From positions 1 through 33,482 of the IMG/VR virus record IMGVR_UViG_3300013102_000053: DNA of 33,482 bases; one strand, written 5' to 3'. Of this stretch, positions 16,092-23,141 are shown piece after piece; the first letter of the stretch is position 1; each line of letters begins with the position of its first letter. The position numbers and the translations under genes are program-made. Under the pieces are notes generated by a model. The model was not told the DNA's origin. It did no database searches and worked only from the letters and a program-made list of their open reading frames with translations. This stretch comes from a virus.

Positions 16092-16458
16092 TGGGACGTC
16101 CTCCGATGCGATCGGCGAACCATTGCAGCCAACCGGGCATTTTGCCGCCGCTCACCCACTCCAGCAGGCTGATGCAGATGGCCACGCAGAATAGGGCGCC
16201 GAAGAAGGCGACAAGCCCTGATGTCTTGGCCCACTCTCGGCCGATGATCTCGCTGGCTACGTAGTAGCCGGCAACCCATGAGGCAATGAAGTAGCCAAGC
16301 CTCGACAGCGGGGTCAGGTCTCTGGCGAACACCACAAAGAACATGGCACCGGCAAAGCCGCCCACCACCGCATTCACATCCACTCCGGGGATCAGGCTTG
16401 CGGTGGTCACTCCCACAACAGCCGTTGCCGCCAGTACGCCGGCACTCGGTTCGGCCAT
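16084..16458 (-). CDS. Putative holin / lysis-region membrane protein
   Basis: 124 residues from ATG 16458 (MAEPSAGVLAATAVVG) with AGGAG six bases upstream. Four hydrophobic stretches are visible, near residues 9-25, 33-47, 55-68 and 80-103. It is the first gene after the late promoter and its terminators, the position of S in lambda. No endolysin follows in this window, so lysis genes are split or the endolysin lies beyond the left edge. Confidence 0.75.
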   Translation of the reverse strand: MAEPSAGVLAATAVVGVTTASLIPGVDVNAVVGGFAGAMFFVVFARDLTPLSRLGYFIASWVAGYYVASEIIGREWAKTSGLVAFFGALFCVAICISLLEWVSGGKMPGWLQWFADRIGGRPNG

Positions 16459-16497
16459 TGATTTGCTCCTGGCTTGAGTTGTCCCGTCCTGGGAAAC

Positions 16498-16524
16498 AAA
16501 AAAGCCCCGGCAAATGCCGAGGCT
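16498..16524 (-). terminator. Second late-leader terminator (tR'-like)
   Basis: The minus strand forms a 9-position stem (one mismatch) AGCCTCGGC/GCCGGGGCT with a 4-nt loop, followed by six T, 40 bases before the first holin gene. Confidence 0.8.
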
Positions 16525-16541
16525 CATGAGTAGTAGAAAGC

Positions 16542-16568
16542 AAAAAGCCCATCTTGGCGACGGGCTTT
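16542..16568 (-). terminator. First late-leader terminator (tR'-like)
   Basis: AAAGCCC and GGGCTTT pair across an 11-nt loop on the minus strand, followed by T residues. A transcript from the promoter at 16597-16625 would be only about 45-50 nt long if stopped here, like lambda 6S RNA. Confidence 0.7.
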
Positions 16569-16596
16569 GCACGCGGAAAAACAGCAAAGTAACTGA

Positions 16597-16625
16597 AATC
16601 TATAGCCAGTCCCCGGGCCTGTCAA
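16597..16625 (-). promoter_or_regulatory. Late promoter pR'-like
   Basis: On the minus strand TTGACA (16620-16625), which overlaps the Q stop codon, is 17 bases from TAGATT (16597-16602). It is followed by two terminators and then the lysis genes, the lambda pR'-tR' arrangement where Q acts. Confidence 0.7.
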
Positions 16626-16975
16626 GCGGCTTCACGACGGACATCGAGCGCGCCATCAATCCAGGCAATGCCGGCCTTCCAGAGCTGCCGCGTCTTCTCC
16701 TCACCGAAGCCCATCTTCTTGCCCACATCAATCAGCGCCTTGTCGCGGGCGGTGTAGTACTTCATGAGCACCTTGCCGCATTCCGGGTAGCGCTTCAGCA
16801 GCCGGCCCATCAGACCGTCAATCATCAGTGCATCGTCATCGGTGATCATTGGCGTGTGCAGGGTGTTCTCGCGGGATGCACAGCACGATACGCCAGAACC
16901 CAGCACAACCCAGCGCCCCCAATGCTCCAGCAGATCCTCGGCAGTGCGTTCAGTGAAGCTCTTCGTTCTCGCCAT
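16622..16975 (-). CDS. Q-like late antitermination protein
   Basis: 117 residues from ATG 16975. It has the phage antiterminator Q pattern: TERTAEDLLEHWGRWVV at the start, LMIDGLMGRLLKRYPECGKVLMKYY in the middle and a C-terminal HTH-like KKMGFGEEKTRQLWKAGIAWIDGAL. Location as the last gene of the early operon, directly before a promoter-terminator leader, fits a role in reading through the terminators ahead of the late operon. Confidence 0.85.
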   Translation of the reverse strand: MARTKSFTERTAEDLLEHWGRWVVLGSGVSCCASRENTLHTPMITDDDALMIDGLMGRLLKRYPECGKVLMKYYTARDKALIDVGKKMGFGEEKTRQLWKAGIAWIDGALDVRREAA

Positions 16976-16977
16976 GA

Positions 16978-17184
16978 TCAATCTCCCTTGGCAGCAGAGG
17001 CCGCCGAATGAAAAGCACGGCGACCAGCCCGCCCAAGGACTTTGTCCTGGCATGCATGAATAGCGGTGCAAAATTCTTGGCGCTCCATCGGATGCTCGAC
17101 GGGCAGCTTCACGTACTCATTCCAAGCATCGCCGAGCATCTGCGCAACCTTGGCTTCCTGATCAGTTAATTCAGCAGTCCGCAT
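16978..17184 (-). CDS. Small hypothetical protein
   Basis: 68 residues from ATG 17184 (MRTAELTDQEAKVAQML), with GGGG seven bases upstream; a TTG two codons earlier is a weaker alternative. Mostly helical with no motif recognised. It lies between the zinc-ribbon gene and Q with two-base gaps, so it is part of the early operon. Confidence 0.65.
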   Translation of the reverse strand: MRTAELTDQEAKVAQMLGDAWNEYVKLPVEHPMERQEFCTAIHACQDKVLGRAGRRAFHSAASAAKGD

Positions 17185-17186
17185 GA

Positions 17187-17501
17187 TCAATCCCCTTTGA
17201 AGGACGAGCCACCCGGCCCGCGACGGTTGATGTCTTGGTACTGGGCCACGGCCCCGTCAACCGCAGGAGGCAACGTTGCGATGTGGCGTTCATGACGGAT
17301 CAGCATGCCGAGCTGAACGACCAGGTCTTCCACTGGCAGCGGCTCCAGCGTCTCTGCGTGTACCAGTCCCGATGCATGGCAGCCGATGCAATCGAGCTGA
17401 TGAAACACGCCTTTCACCAACCCTTTCCCGGCACAGGATGGGCAATCGGTGAGCGGGATCTGGCGGCGCACAAAGGCGGGGCCGTGTGTTCTTTTATCCA
17501 T
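17187..17501 (-). CDS. Small zinc-ribbon protein (DnaJ-type CxxC motifs)
   Basis: 104 residues from ATG 17501 with GAGG seven bases upstream. Two motifs, CPSCAGKG and CIGCHASG, are spaced like one DnaJ-type zinc centre (four cysteines, about 15 residues apart). The C-terminal half is helical and unlike anything recognised. Such proteins are common in the nin-like region; function unknown, nucleic-acid binding is a guess. Confidence 0.72.
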   Translation of the reverse strand: MDKRTHGPAFVRRQIPLTDCPSCAGKGLVKGVFHQLDCIGCHASGLVHAETLEPLPVEDLVVQLGMLIRHERHIATLPPAVDGAVAQYQDINRRGPGGSSFKGD

Positions 17502-17517
17502 TTTTAAACCTCGCCTT

Positions 17518-18798
17518 TTATGGTTTCGTGATTTGGCTAGAAGCCGCGCCATTCAAGGCCTCGGCGGCATTCTGCGAATTTCCGTTTCTAGTCATGGTCG
17601 AGCGGTGAATAAGGCTGAAGCCTTTCGCGTCTAACCATTCATGCCACTTGCTCAGGGCTTCGCGCTTGAGCAGTTCGGCGGATGTGTGGATGTAGGTCTG
17701 CACGTTGCGGGTCATCGTGTGGTTCACCAGCATCTCGCCGATGAGGAAGTCCACGCCGAGGTCAGTCCATCCGGTACGGGCGACCTTGCGCAGGTCGTGG
17801 CTTGTCCACTCGCCCTTCCCTAGCCGGGTGAACACGGCACAGGCCTGGCTGTCGCTGAGGCATCCACCGCCACGCGCGGGGAAGACGAACGCGCCCTTGT
17901 AGCCCTTGGCGGCCTGCCAGTCCCGGTACCGCTCCAGCAGCGCACAGACCTGATGCGTCAGCGGTAGCCGATGCTCGCAGCGGGTCTTGGTGTTCTCGGC
18001 CGGGATGAACCACTCGCCCTGCTCGCCCAGGGTCAGGTGCGCCCACCGAGCCATCCGGGTTTCTCCGACCCGCGTACCGTGGCAGAGCATCATCAGCGCC
18101 AGCATGCAGTCCTGCGGCTCCCGGTCGAACCCGGCGGCCAAGTCCCCGATCACATCCTCGAGCTGGACGGCGCGCAACCGGGAAGGCTTGGGCTGGATCT
18201 TCGCCTTGGTGAAGTCGGTGAACTTGAAGCCGGCGATAGGGTTGGAGCTGATCATGCGCAGCTTCTCGGCCTGCCGGAACGCAACCACCAGCACGCCCCA
18301 CATCAGGCGCACGTAGGACAGCGAGAACTCGGCCTGCATAGGCCACATCAGTTGCTTATCCAGTGTGAAGCGGTCGACCTCCTCCACCAGCAGGTCTCCG
18401 AGCCGCGGCTTCAGGTGGCAGGCGATGATCGAGGTGTTGGTTGATCGGCGCTTGGCCGACAGGCTGCGGTCAACGGCTTGGCGCGCTGTGAACCAGTCGA
18501 GCAACTGGCCGACCGTCTGCAGGGTGCCGGCGGCGGCCGAAGCCTTCGGATCAGCGGCCAAGCGTTCGCGGATCTTCGGCAGCGCATTGATCAACCCTTT
18601 CACCGGCAGCTCCGGGAAGCCGGCGATCTTCTCCCACTTCTTGCCGACCACCAGGTGCCACGTACCGCGCTCGCGATTCTTGTGGAAGCGAAAGTAAACG
18701 CCCGGGTAACGCGCGTCCCGCATGTCCCGGATATCGGTGTTGGCCGATTGCCGGCGGATCTCGGCATCAGAAAACGTGGTCAGCAGGCTCTGGCTCAT
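17518..18798 (-). CDS. Second tyrosine recombinase, inside the early operon
   Basis: 426 residues from ATG 18798, overlapping the RusA stop (ATGA). The C-terminal catalytic domain has the full set: Arg243 in HGTRVGETR, Lys271 in the beta-hairpin, His334 and Arg337 in SHDLRKVAR, His360 in LVNHTMTR and Tyr369 in QTYIH. The N-terminal 90 residues form an arm/core-binding region, and the C-terminal 35 residues are an extra tail. It is unrelated in detail to the integrase at 31573 and is expressed with replication genes, not from an attachment end. Possible roles are dimer resolution, recombination during replication, or remnant of another integrase. Confidence 0.9.
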   Translation of the reverse strand: MSQSLLTTFSDAEIRRQSANTDIRDMRDARYPGVYFRFHKNRERGTWHLVVGKKWEKIAGFPELPVKGLINALPKIRERLAADPKASAAAGTLQTVGQLLDWFTARQAVDRSLSAKRRSTNTSIIACHLKPRLGDLLVEEVDRFTLDKQLMWPMQAEFSLSYVRLMWGVLVVAFRQAEKLRMISSNPIAGFKFTDFTKAKIQPKPSRLRAVQLEDVIGDLAAGFDREPQDCMLALMMLCHGTRVGETRMARWAHLTLGEQGEWFIPAENTKTRCEHRLPLTHQVCALLERYRDWQAAKGYKGAFVFPARGGGCLSDSQACAVFTRLGKGEWTSHDLRKVARTGWTDLGVDFLIGEMLVNHTMTRNVQTYIHTSAELLKREALSKWHEWLDAKGFSLIHRSTMTRNGNSQNAAEALNGAASSQITKP

Positions 18799-19166
18799 GG
18801 CGTGTTCGGCTCCGGGTCGATCGGGTAATCCCGGATGTGCACGCGCACAGCGCCGCCCGGCACCGGCTTGCCGATATTGATGGTGGTGACGAAGTTCTTG
18901 TCGTCGATTCCCAGGCCATCGGCAATGCCGTCCCGGCCGGCCTTGAAGCGCGCCAACAGGTTGTCATCGTCGTAGGAGCGGCGATTCGGCGGGCAGAACG
19001 TGACCCAGAAGTACTTCTTGCCACTGAGACGCGGTGCATCCAGCGCCAGCGCGATCAGACCGCAGGTGCGGCGGTAAGCCTTCGCGTGTTTGTGTTTTTG
19101 CCGCCAGTGCACGCGCGCGTTAGGACTCAACTCCTTTGGCGGCCACGGCAGCGTCATGTCGATCAT
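18795..19166 (-). CDS. rusA: RusA-like Holliday junction resolvase
   Basis: 123 residues from ATG 19166, overlapping the preceding stop by four bases. LPWPPKELSPNARVHW at the start and RRSYDDDNLLARFKAGRDGI with Asp66-68 and Lys75, followed by LGIDDKNF (Asp88-89), are the RusA signature; these acidic residues bind the metal ions. It resolves four-way junctions from recombination or replication. Order YbcO-RusA-...-Q parallels the E. coli DLP12 prophage. Confidence 0.93.
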   Translation of the reverse strand: MIDMTLPWPPKELSPNARVHWRQKHKHAKAYRRTCGLIALALDAPRLSGKKYFWVTFCPPNRRSYDDDNLLARFKAGRDGIADGLGIDDKNFVTTINIGKPVPGGAVRVHIRDYPIDPEPNTP

Positions 19167-19465
19167 TCGGCCCCCTTTACGGTGAGAATTCCAGCCCGGA
19201 TCAGGCCTTCGTGGGTTTCGGCGATGGCGCGCGGCATGTCCTGCCAGTCGATGTCGCCGACGGCGCGGCCGTCGATGACGTCGTGGCAGGCACTGCAGGC
19301 GTAGACTGCGACGGTATCGAAACCCTTCATGCCCATGCCCTTCTGCCCGCACGGCAGATGCGCAAGGACGGTGGTTTCTGGGTTGTAATTGCAGATACCC
19401 GGCATGCGGACGGTGCACTCTTGACCGTTGGCCGAGGCGCGGAGCTTTCTCGAACTCACTCTCAT
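19163..19465 (-). CDS. YbcO-like putative nuclease (DUF1364)
   Basis: 100 residues from ATG 19465 (ATGA overlap with the previous stop). Conserved features are RKLRASANGQECTVRMPGICN, ETTVLAHLP and YACSACHDVIDGR: paired cysteines and histidines of an HNH-like zinc fold. The family is best known as YbcO of DLP12, also beside rusA. Biochemical role is not firmly known. Confidence 0.87.
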   Translation of the reverse strand: MRVSSRKLRASANGQECTVRMPGICNYNPETTVLAHLPCGQKGMGMKGFDTVAVYACSACHDVIDGRAVGDIDWQDMPRAIAETHEGLIRAGILTVKGAE

Positions 19466-19665
19466 GCCGGCTTCCCCGTGACGACGTCGACGACTTCGTA
19501 GGTGCCCGGCCACATCCACGATCCATAACGCTTAGCCATCGCCTCATCGGCGAACAGAGCCAACGCGTGATCAGGGGGCGAGCTCAAATCAACCTTGAAA
19601 GAGCAGCAGAACACGGCCCAGCGGTAGGTCTCGATCTCAGGAACAGCCAGGCGGCGATCAGCCAT
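19462..19665 (-). CDS. Small hypothetical protein
   Basis: 67 residues from ATG 19665 with a strong GGAGG eight bases upstream, overlapping the P-like stop by 8 bases and the YbcO-like start by 4. Contains RWAVFCCSF with adjacent cysteines and a C-terminal WMWPGTYEVVDV segment. Not recognised; overlaps on both sides and the good ribosome binding site support it. Confidence 0.75.
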   Translation of the reverse strand: MADRRLAVPEIETYRWAVFCCSFKVDLSSPPDHALALFADEAMAKRYGSWMWPGTYEVVDVVTGKPA

Positions 19666-20434
19666 GCTGGGCACCTCCAACAACGCGCGGAGATGGCGTG
19701 AGGCCAAACCGGCGCAGCAGCTGCTCACGCGCGGTCTTGCCATCGGTCGAAACTCCTTGACGACTGATCGTTGCGTGAACGAAGCGCTCTCCCTCTTCCA
19801 CCGCGTACTCCATCTCAGATTTCTGGCTGTCGTGGCCGATACCGATCGCGATGTCGTCGAGGTCTTGACCCTGCACCAGCATGCGAATGGTGATGTCGTA
19901 CGCTCGGTCGAAGATTTCGCTCGCCTTCTCAGAGACCTGGTCCGCGAGGTTGTGAAGCTCGCACTGCAGCGCGGCGTGCCGAACCGCCGGGTGTGACCAA
20001 GTACGCGAATCCGCCCGACTCGGATGTGAGTTCTCCAGCGCCTCACGAAACGCCCTATCGTGGGTGGGAATACCCAACATTTCTGGAGTTGGCTGACACC
20101 ACTTGATGAATTTGCCAACGCTCGGCGCAAAATCTCCGCCGAGCTTTCGGCAGTTTTGGATGCCATACCGGATCTGCTCGAGCCGATTGATTCCCTCGGC
20201 CATGAAAGCCTTGATCCAGCTGCGCTTCGCGGCGTCCAGGGTCTCATCGTCTGGCCAAGCCTGGCGCCATGCTGGAAAGATGGCCTTCAACTCCTTGAAC
20301 AGAGCATTGACGACTTCGGTGGTGCCGGGAGGCAACTGGGTTGGGACGGATGGGATAACCGGCGGCATGTTGCCCATGGTCTTCAGCAACGTGTTGGCGC
20401 TTTTGAGGGTCGGCTTTTTCGCAGGAACGCCCAT
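19658..20434 (-). CDS. Replication protein P-like (helicase loader)
   Basis: 258 residues from ATG 20434, sharing a base with the O-like stop (TAATG). The central part TTEVVNALFKELKAIFPAWRQAWP, then RLEQIRYGIQNCRKLGGDFAPSVGKFIKWC, is the pattern of the lambda P family, which recruits the host DnaB helicase. The C-terminal half is helical. Paired with the O-like gene and its iteron origin. Confidence 0.87.
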   Translation of the reverse strand: MGVPAKKPTLKSANTLLKTMGNMPPVIPSVPTQLPPGTTEVVNALFKELKAIFPAWRQAWPDDETLDAAKRSWIKAFMAEGINRLEQIRYGIQNCRKLGGDFAPSVGKFIKWCQPTPEMLGIPTHDRAFREALENSHPSRADSRTWSHPAVRHAALQCELHNLADQVSEKASEIFDRAYDITIRMLVQGQDLDDIAIGIGHDSQKSEMEYAVEEGERFVHATISRQGVSTDGKTAREQLLRRFGLTPSPRVVGGAQHG

Positions 20435-21225
20435 TACAAGTCTCCTAGGTTTTCAGCCCAACTGGTGCTATCGAAGTCAGGCGCCTTGCCTTGCCCCGAA
20501 GCCTTGACGCGTTCGCGCTTGACCCATTGAACCAGCCGGTAGCACCAGCCGGCCGAGGTATCAACGGTCGCTGGCTTGGCGACGAAGAACCCCATGAACG
20601 CCCGAATCGCCGCTTCAGGAACCGCGTCAGCAGGAAGCCCGGCGATGGCGATTTGATCCGAAAGCCCCTTCTCGTTCGGGACCCAGGTGGCGAACATGGC
20701 GAAGCGTTGGCGATCATCCTGCGGCTCGATGGCGGCGCTGTTCTGTTCGGCGAGAGCGGCATCAATGTCGCGCTGCTGCAGCTGCTCTTCGGTTAATTGA
20801 TGGTTAAGTGACGGATTGGGTGCAGCCGCTGCACCCCGTTCTGTCGTAGGTTGCACCCCGTTCTGTTGTGGATTGCACCCCGTACCGTCATCTGCACCCC
20901 GTTCTGTACGGGGTGCAGCATTTGCACCCCGCAATAGTTGAAGGTCGTAAACGACTGGGCGACGGTCATGGCGATCAATGTGAACAGCGGCGATCGCCTG
21001 GTTGCCCTTTTGAATCAGTCCGGACTTCTCCAAGTCATCCAGCTTGTAACGCACGGTGCGCTCGGAGAGGCCGGTGTCCTGAGCCAGGGTGGTAGCCGAT
21101 GGGAACGCGCCAGCACCATTCGATCCGGCATAGTTGGCCAGGCACAGCAGTACGTGCCGGGCACTGGCATCCTTGAGAACTTGCGTGGGCAAAGACAGCG
21201 CCCATGACATTGCTTGAACGCTCAC
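20434..21225 (-). CDS. O-like replication initiator (HTH + DnaT-like C-terminus)
   Basis: 263 residues from ATG 21225, overlapping the Rha stop. Residues about 10-75 are a winged HTH (VLLCLANYAGSNGAGAFPSATTLAQ, then TGLSERTVRYKLDDLEKSGLI). Residues about 98-136 are a low-complexity linker whose DNA carries iterons. The C-terminal part (about 165-240) with FVAKPATVDTSAGWCYRLVQWVKRER resembles the DnaT-like DNA-binding domain of phage initiators. It should bind the iterons and hand over to the P-like protein. Confidence 0.87.
   Translation of the reverse strand: MSVQAMSWALSLPTQVLKDASARHVLLCLANYAGSNGAGAFPSATTLAQDTGLSERTVRYKLDDLEKSGLIQKGNQAIAAVHIDRHDRRPVVYDLQLLRGANAAPRTERGADDGTGCNPQQNGVQPTTERGAAAAPNPSLNHQLTEEQLQQRDIDAALAEQNSAAIEPQDDRQRFAMFATWVPNEKGLSDQIAIAGLPADAVPEAAIRAFMGFFVAKPATVDTSAGWCYRLVQWVKRERVKASGQGKAPDFDSTSWAENLGDL
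20818..20931. repeat. Iteron cluster inside the O-like gene, candidate replication origin
   Basis: Direct copies of TGCACCCCGTTCTGT (or close variants) start at 20830, 20852, 20874 and 20893, with a shorter one at 20923. Inverted core copies lie at 20818 and 20908. Spacings of 22, 22 and 19 bases are not multiples of three, so successive copies are read in different frames and the repeat is kept at DNA level. The adjacent stretch 20788-20815 is AT-richer. Lambda ori lies in O in the same way. Confidence 0.8.
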
Positions 21226-21962
21226 AGCGAGGCTCCGATATTCAATTCGGCCAAACGGGCAAGGCCCTTTGGGGTAACGAGAGGATCGAAAGCGGCACGA
21301 TCGGCACCGGTTTCTGAGTCAGGCTTGAGAGCAGTGACTTTGTGGACCATGAGCCCGGAGGTGATGCGTGGTTGGTAGGCAGTCCAGCGGCCGGAACCTT
21401 GGCGGCGAAAGATCCACCGGTTCTGCTGCATCCAGGCGAAGAGCTTTGAAGGTTTCAGCTGCAGGTGCTTCGCGGCGTCGGTGATGCAGATAGCGCCGCC
21501 CGCGGCTGCCAGACGGTTGATGGCCGCCACCTTCGGCGCCTGATCGAGGATTACCAGGCGCAGGGTTTGGTTGTCCTTCGCCTGATCCGCGGCAGCCTGT
21601 AGCGCCTCGGCGTAGGTGGCCGGGATCTGGAACTGGCCCGCTTGGGCTTCCAGCTCCTGCCAGCGGTCAATGATCCGGGCGCGCAACTCGACGCTGTAAC
21701 CGGACACAACGACCAGTGTGTCGCGCTGCGAGAGCAGGAACTCGCGGTACACCTGACCGTTCTGCGGGTGCACGTAGGGGGTGTCGTTTGAAGAAACGAC
21801 ACCCTTCGCGACCAGTGCACGGATGGTTTTCAGCACATTGTCATGAGAGCTGCCGATCAGTTCGGCGATCTCGCGCGACGACATGTGTCGCGACACGTTT
21901 TGAGATCGAGCAAAACCTGTCGCAGGATTCGGGGTATTGCCGGGGGTGACGTTCGTGTTCAT
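21222..21962 (-). CDS. rha: Rha-family regulatory protein with antirepressor-type C-terminus
   Basis: 246 residues from ATG 21962 with AGGGG five bases upstream. The N-terminal domain (MSSREIAELIGSSHDNVLKTIR, then VYREFLLSQRDTLVVVSGYS) is the phage Rha regulatory domain. The C-terminal part from about residue 115 (APKVAAINRLAAAGGAICITDAAKHLQLKPSKLFAWMQQNRWIFRR) is a KilA-C/ANT-like domain. It is the second gene of the early operon after the Cro-like gene. Rha of phage P22-type elements interferes with growth when IHF is absent; the exact role here is unknown. Confidence 0.9.
   Translation of the reverse strand: MNTNVTPGNTPNPATGFARSQNVSRHMSSREIAELIGSSHDNVLKTIRALVAKGVVSSNDTPYVHPQNGQVYREFLLSQRDTLVVVSGYSVELRARIIDRWQELEAQAGQFQIPATYAEALQAAADQAKDNQTLRLVILDQAPKVAAINRLAAAGGAICITDAAKHLQLKPSKLFAWMQQNRWIFRRQGSGRWTAYQPRITSGLMVHKVTALKPDSETGADRAAFDPLVTPKGLARLAELNIGASL
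21779..21804. promoter_or_regulatory. Perfect 11-bp hairpin inside rha
   Basis: GGGTGTCGTTT-GAAG-AAACGACACCC is a perfect inverted repeat within the coding region. Its outer half-sites GTGTCG/CGACAC are those of the palindrome at 21885, with different spacing. Confidence 0.5.
21885..21896. promoter_or_regulatory. GTGTCGCGACAC palindrome, copy 2
   Basis: Perfect 12-bp palindrome in the 5' coding region of rha, followed by GTTTTGAG. Matches copy 1 at 15765-15776 (followed by AATTTGAG). Confidence 0.45.
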
Positions 21963-21990
21963 ACTGGCCCCTGAAATTTGTTGTTTGAAG

Positions 21991-22017
21991 AAGCCGGTCT
22001 AGCCACCGGCTTTTTTT
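21991..22017 (+). terminator. Plus-strand terminator between rha and the Cro-like gene
   Basis: AAGCCGGT and ACCGGCTT form an 8-bp stem with a 6-nt loop, followed by seven T on the plus strand. It is antisense to the early operon and would end a plus-strand RNA coming from rha. No promoter for such an RNA was identified. Confidence 0.65.
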
Positions 22018-22091
22018 CGTCTGCGATTTTTTACTGTATGGATTTCCAGCATTTCCGAAGCACTGCCAGCGCAAGCCAAGCTGCTGGATAA

Positions 22092-22313
22092 TCAGCTCAA
22101 CAGTCGGGAAGCGTTCTCTGGAAGTCCTGGTCGCAGATCACGCGCAAGAAATTTTCCTTCCGTCACGATCTCTGCCTTCAAGGCGGCCTCGGCGGAACAG
22201 CCGTGAAGCCCCCTGACCCAGCCGCTTACAGTCCCCTGTTTCACATCAAGGGCGGCTGCGGTTGCTGCTTGGGAGCCGAAGTGCTCTACAAGTTTTTTGA
22301 AAGTGTTGTTCAT
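22092..22313 (-). CDS. Cro-like small HTH protein
   Basis: 73 residues from ATG 22313 (MNNTFKKLVEHFGSQ) with GGAG five bases upstream. AATAAALDVKQGTVSGWVRGLHG is a Cro/YdaS-type helix-turn-helix. It is divergent from the repressor gene, first in its operon, and begins 16 bases from the nearest operator. A longer upstream frame overlaps the repressor and is rejected. It should compete with the repressor for the ATAAAGG operators. Confidence 0.85.
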   Translation of the reverse strand: MNNTFKKLVEHFGSQAATAAALDVKQGTVSGWVRGLHGCSAEAALKAEIVTEGKFLARDLRPGLPENASRLLS

Positions 22314-22328
22314 CGAATCTCCGCCCAT

Positions 22329-22346
22329 ATAAAGGGATGCCTTTAT
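22329..22346. promoter_or_regulatory. Operator OR-a
   Basis: Perfect inverted repeat ATAAAGG-GATG-CCTTTAT between the Cro-like and repressor genes, touching the Cro promoter -10 box. Best match of four related sites. Confidence 0.75.
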
Positions 22347-22373
22347 GTTATGGAAAGGGATACCTTTTTGCAA
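22345..22373 (-). promoter_or_regulatory. Promoter pR-like for the Cro-like operon
   Basis: On the minus strand TTGCAA (22368-22373) and TAACAT (22345-22350) are separated by 17 bases. Operators overlap both the -10 and the spacer. Confidence 0.6.
22352..22369. promoter_or_regulatory. Operator OR-b
   Basis: AAAGG-GATA-CCTTT, centred 23 bp from the first operator, within the pR spacer and upstream of the repressor promoter. Confidence 0.7.
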
Positions 22374-22388
22374 CTGCAAAGGTTGGCC

Positions 22389-22394
22389 TATAAA
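22389..22394 (+). promoter_or_regulatory. Repressor promoter -10 (pRM-like)
   Basis: TATAAA lies nine bases before the repressor ATG, so transcription should start at or within a few bases of the start codon. No Shine-Dalgarno precedes it. The -35 region is poor (TTTGCA with 16-base spacing), as in lambda pRM, which needs activation. Confidence 0.55.
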
Positions 22395-22403
22395 TTGGCG
22401 GGC

Positions 22404-23120
22404 ATGGAACTCAAAGACAGATTGAAACAAGCACGAAAAGGCGCTGGGCTCACCCAGGTTGAACTTGCTGATCGCGCAGGCATAAAACAGGCGTCCATCT
22501 CGGAGATAGAGCGAGGGCTTACTCGCACCTCTGGACACCTGATTAGGCTGGCTCAGATATGCGGCGTAGACCCCGTGTGGCTTTCAGAAGGGACTGGTTC
22601 GCCGGAAGGCAATCAGCGCCCTTCTACAGTCGAATCAAACGCCGTGTTAATCGGGTCTTTCGACGTATGGGACGATGAGACCCCGCTGGATGATGACGAG
22701 GTCTATGTGCCGTTTCTCAAGGAAGTCGAGTTGTCAGCAGGTGCTGGAATTACGGCAGTTCACGAATCGCCAAGGCAGAAGCTTCGGTTCGGGAAAATGA
22801 CTCTACGCCGCCAGGGTGTACAGCCATCTGAGGCCGTTTGCGTTACGGTTTCTGGTAACAGCATGGAACCCGTGCTTCCTGATGGAAGCACCGTCGGCGT
22901 GGATCGAGGTACTACCACCATCACAGACGGCAAGATGTATGCCCTGGATCACGGCGGCCAGCTCCGCGTGAAGACTCTGTATCGATTGCCTGGCGGCGGT
23001 ATCCGGATGCGAAGCTTCAACCGCGACGAACACCCAGACGAAGAGTACACACCGCAAGATATGCTCGAGAAGGAAATCGCTGTTCTCGGCCGGGTGTTCT
23101 GGTCTTCCGCCCTCTGGTAA
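22404..23120 (+). CDS. CI-type repressor (XRE HTH + S24 autoprotease)
   Basis: 238 residues from ATG 22404. N-terminal XRE HTH (LKQARKGAGLTQVELADRAG, then SISEIERGLTR). C-terminal LexA-type peptidase with the Ala-Gly cleavage region ELSAGAG (residues 109-115), Ser153 in SGNSMEP and Lys190 in LRVKTL. It maintains lysogeny and should self-cleave upon RecA activation, so the prophage is likely DNA-damage inducible. An in-frame extension upstream crosses the operators and is rejected. Flanked by operator pairs on both sides. Confidence 0.94.
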   Translation: MELKDRLKQARKGAGLTQVELADRAGIKQASISEIERGLTRTSGHLIRLAQICGVDPVWLSEGTGSPEGNQRPSTVESNAVLIGSFDVWDDETPLDDDEVYVPFLKEVELSAGAGITAVHESPRQKLRFGKMTLRRQGVQPSEAVCVTVSGNSMEPVLPDGSTVGVDRGTTTITDGKMYALDHGGQLRVKTLYRLPGGGIRMRSFNRDEHPDEEYTPQDMLEKEIAVLGRVFWSSALW

Positions 23121-23141
23121 ATCGGCCTCTACCTGTAATGA

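Noticed and set aside
22203-22403. N-terminal extension of the repressor through the operators
   Set aside because: It would cover the Cro-like gene start and both operators; the HTH begins at ATG 22404 right after a -10 box.
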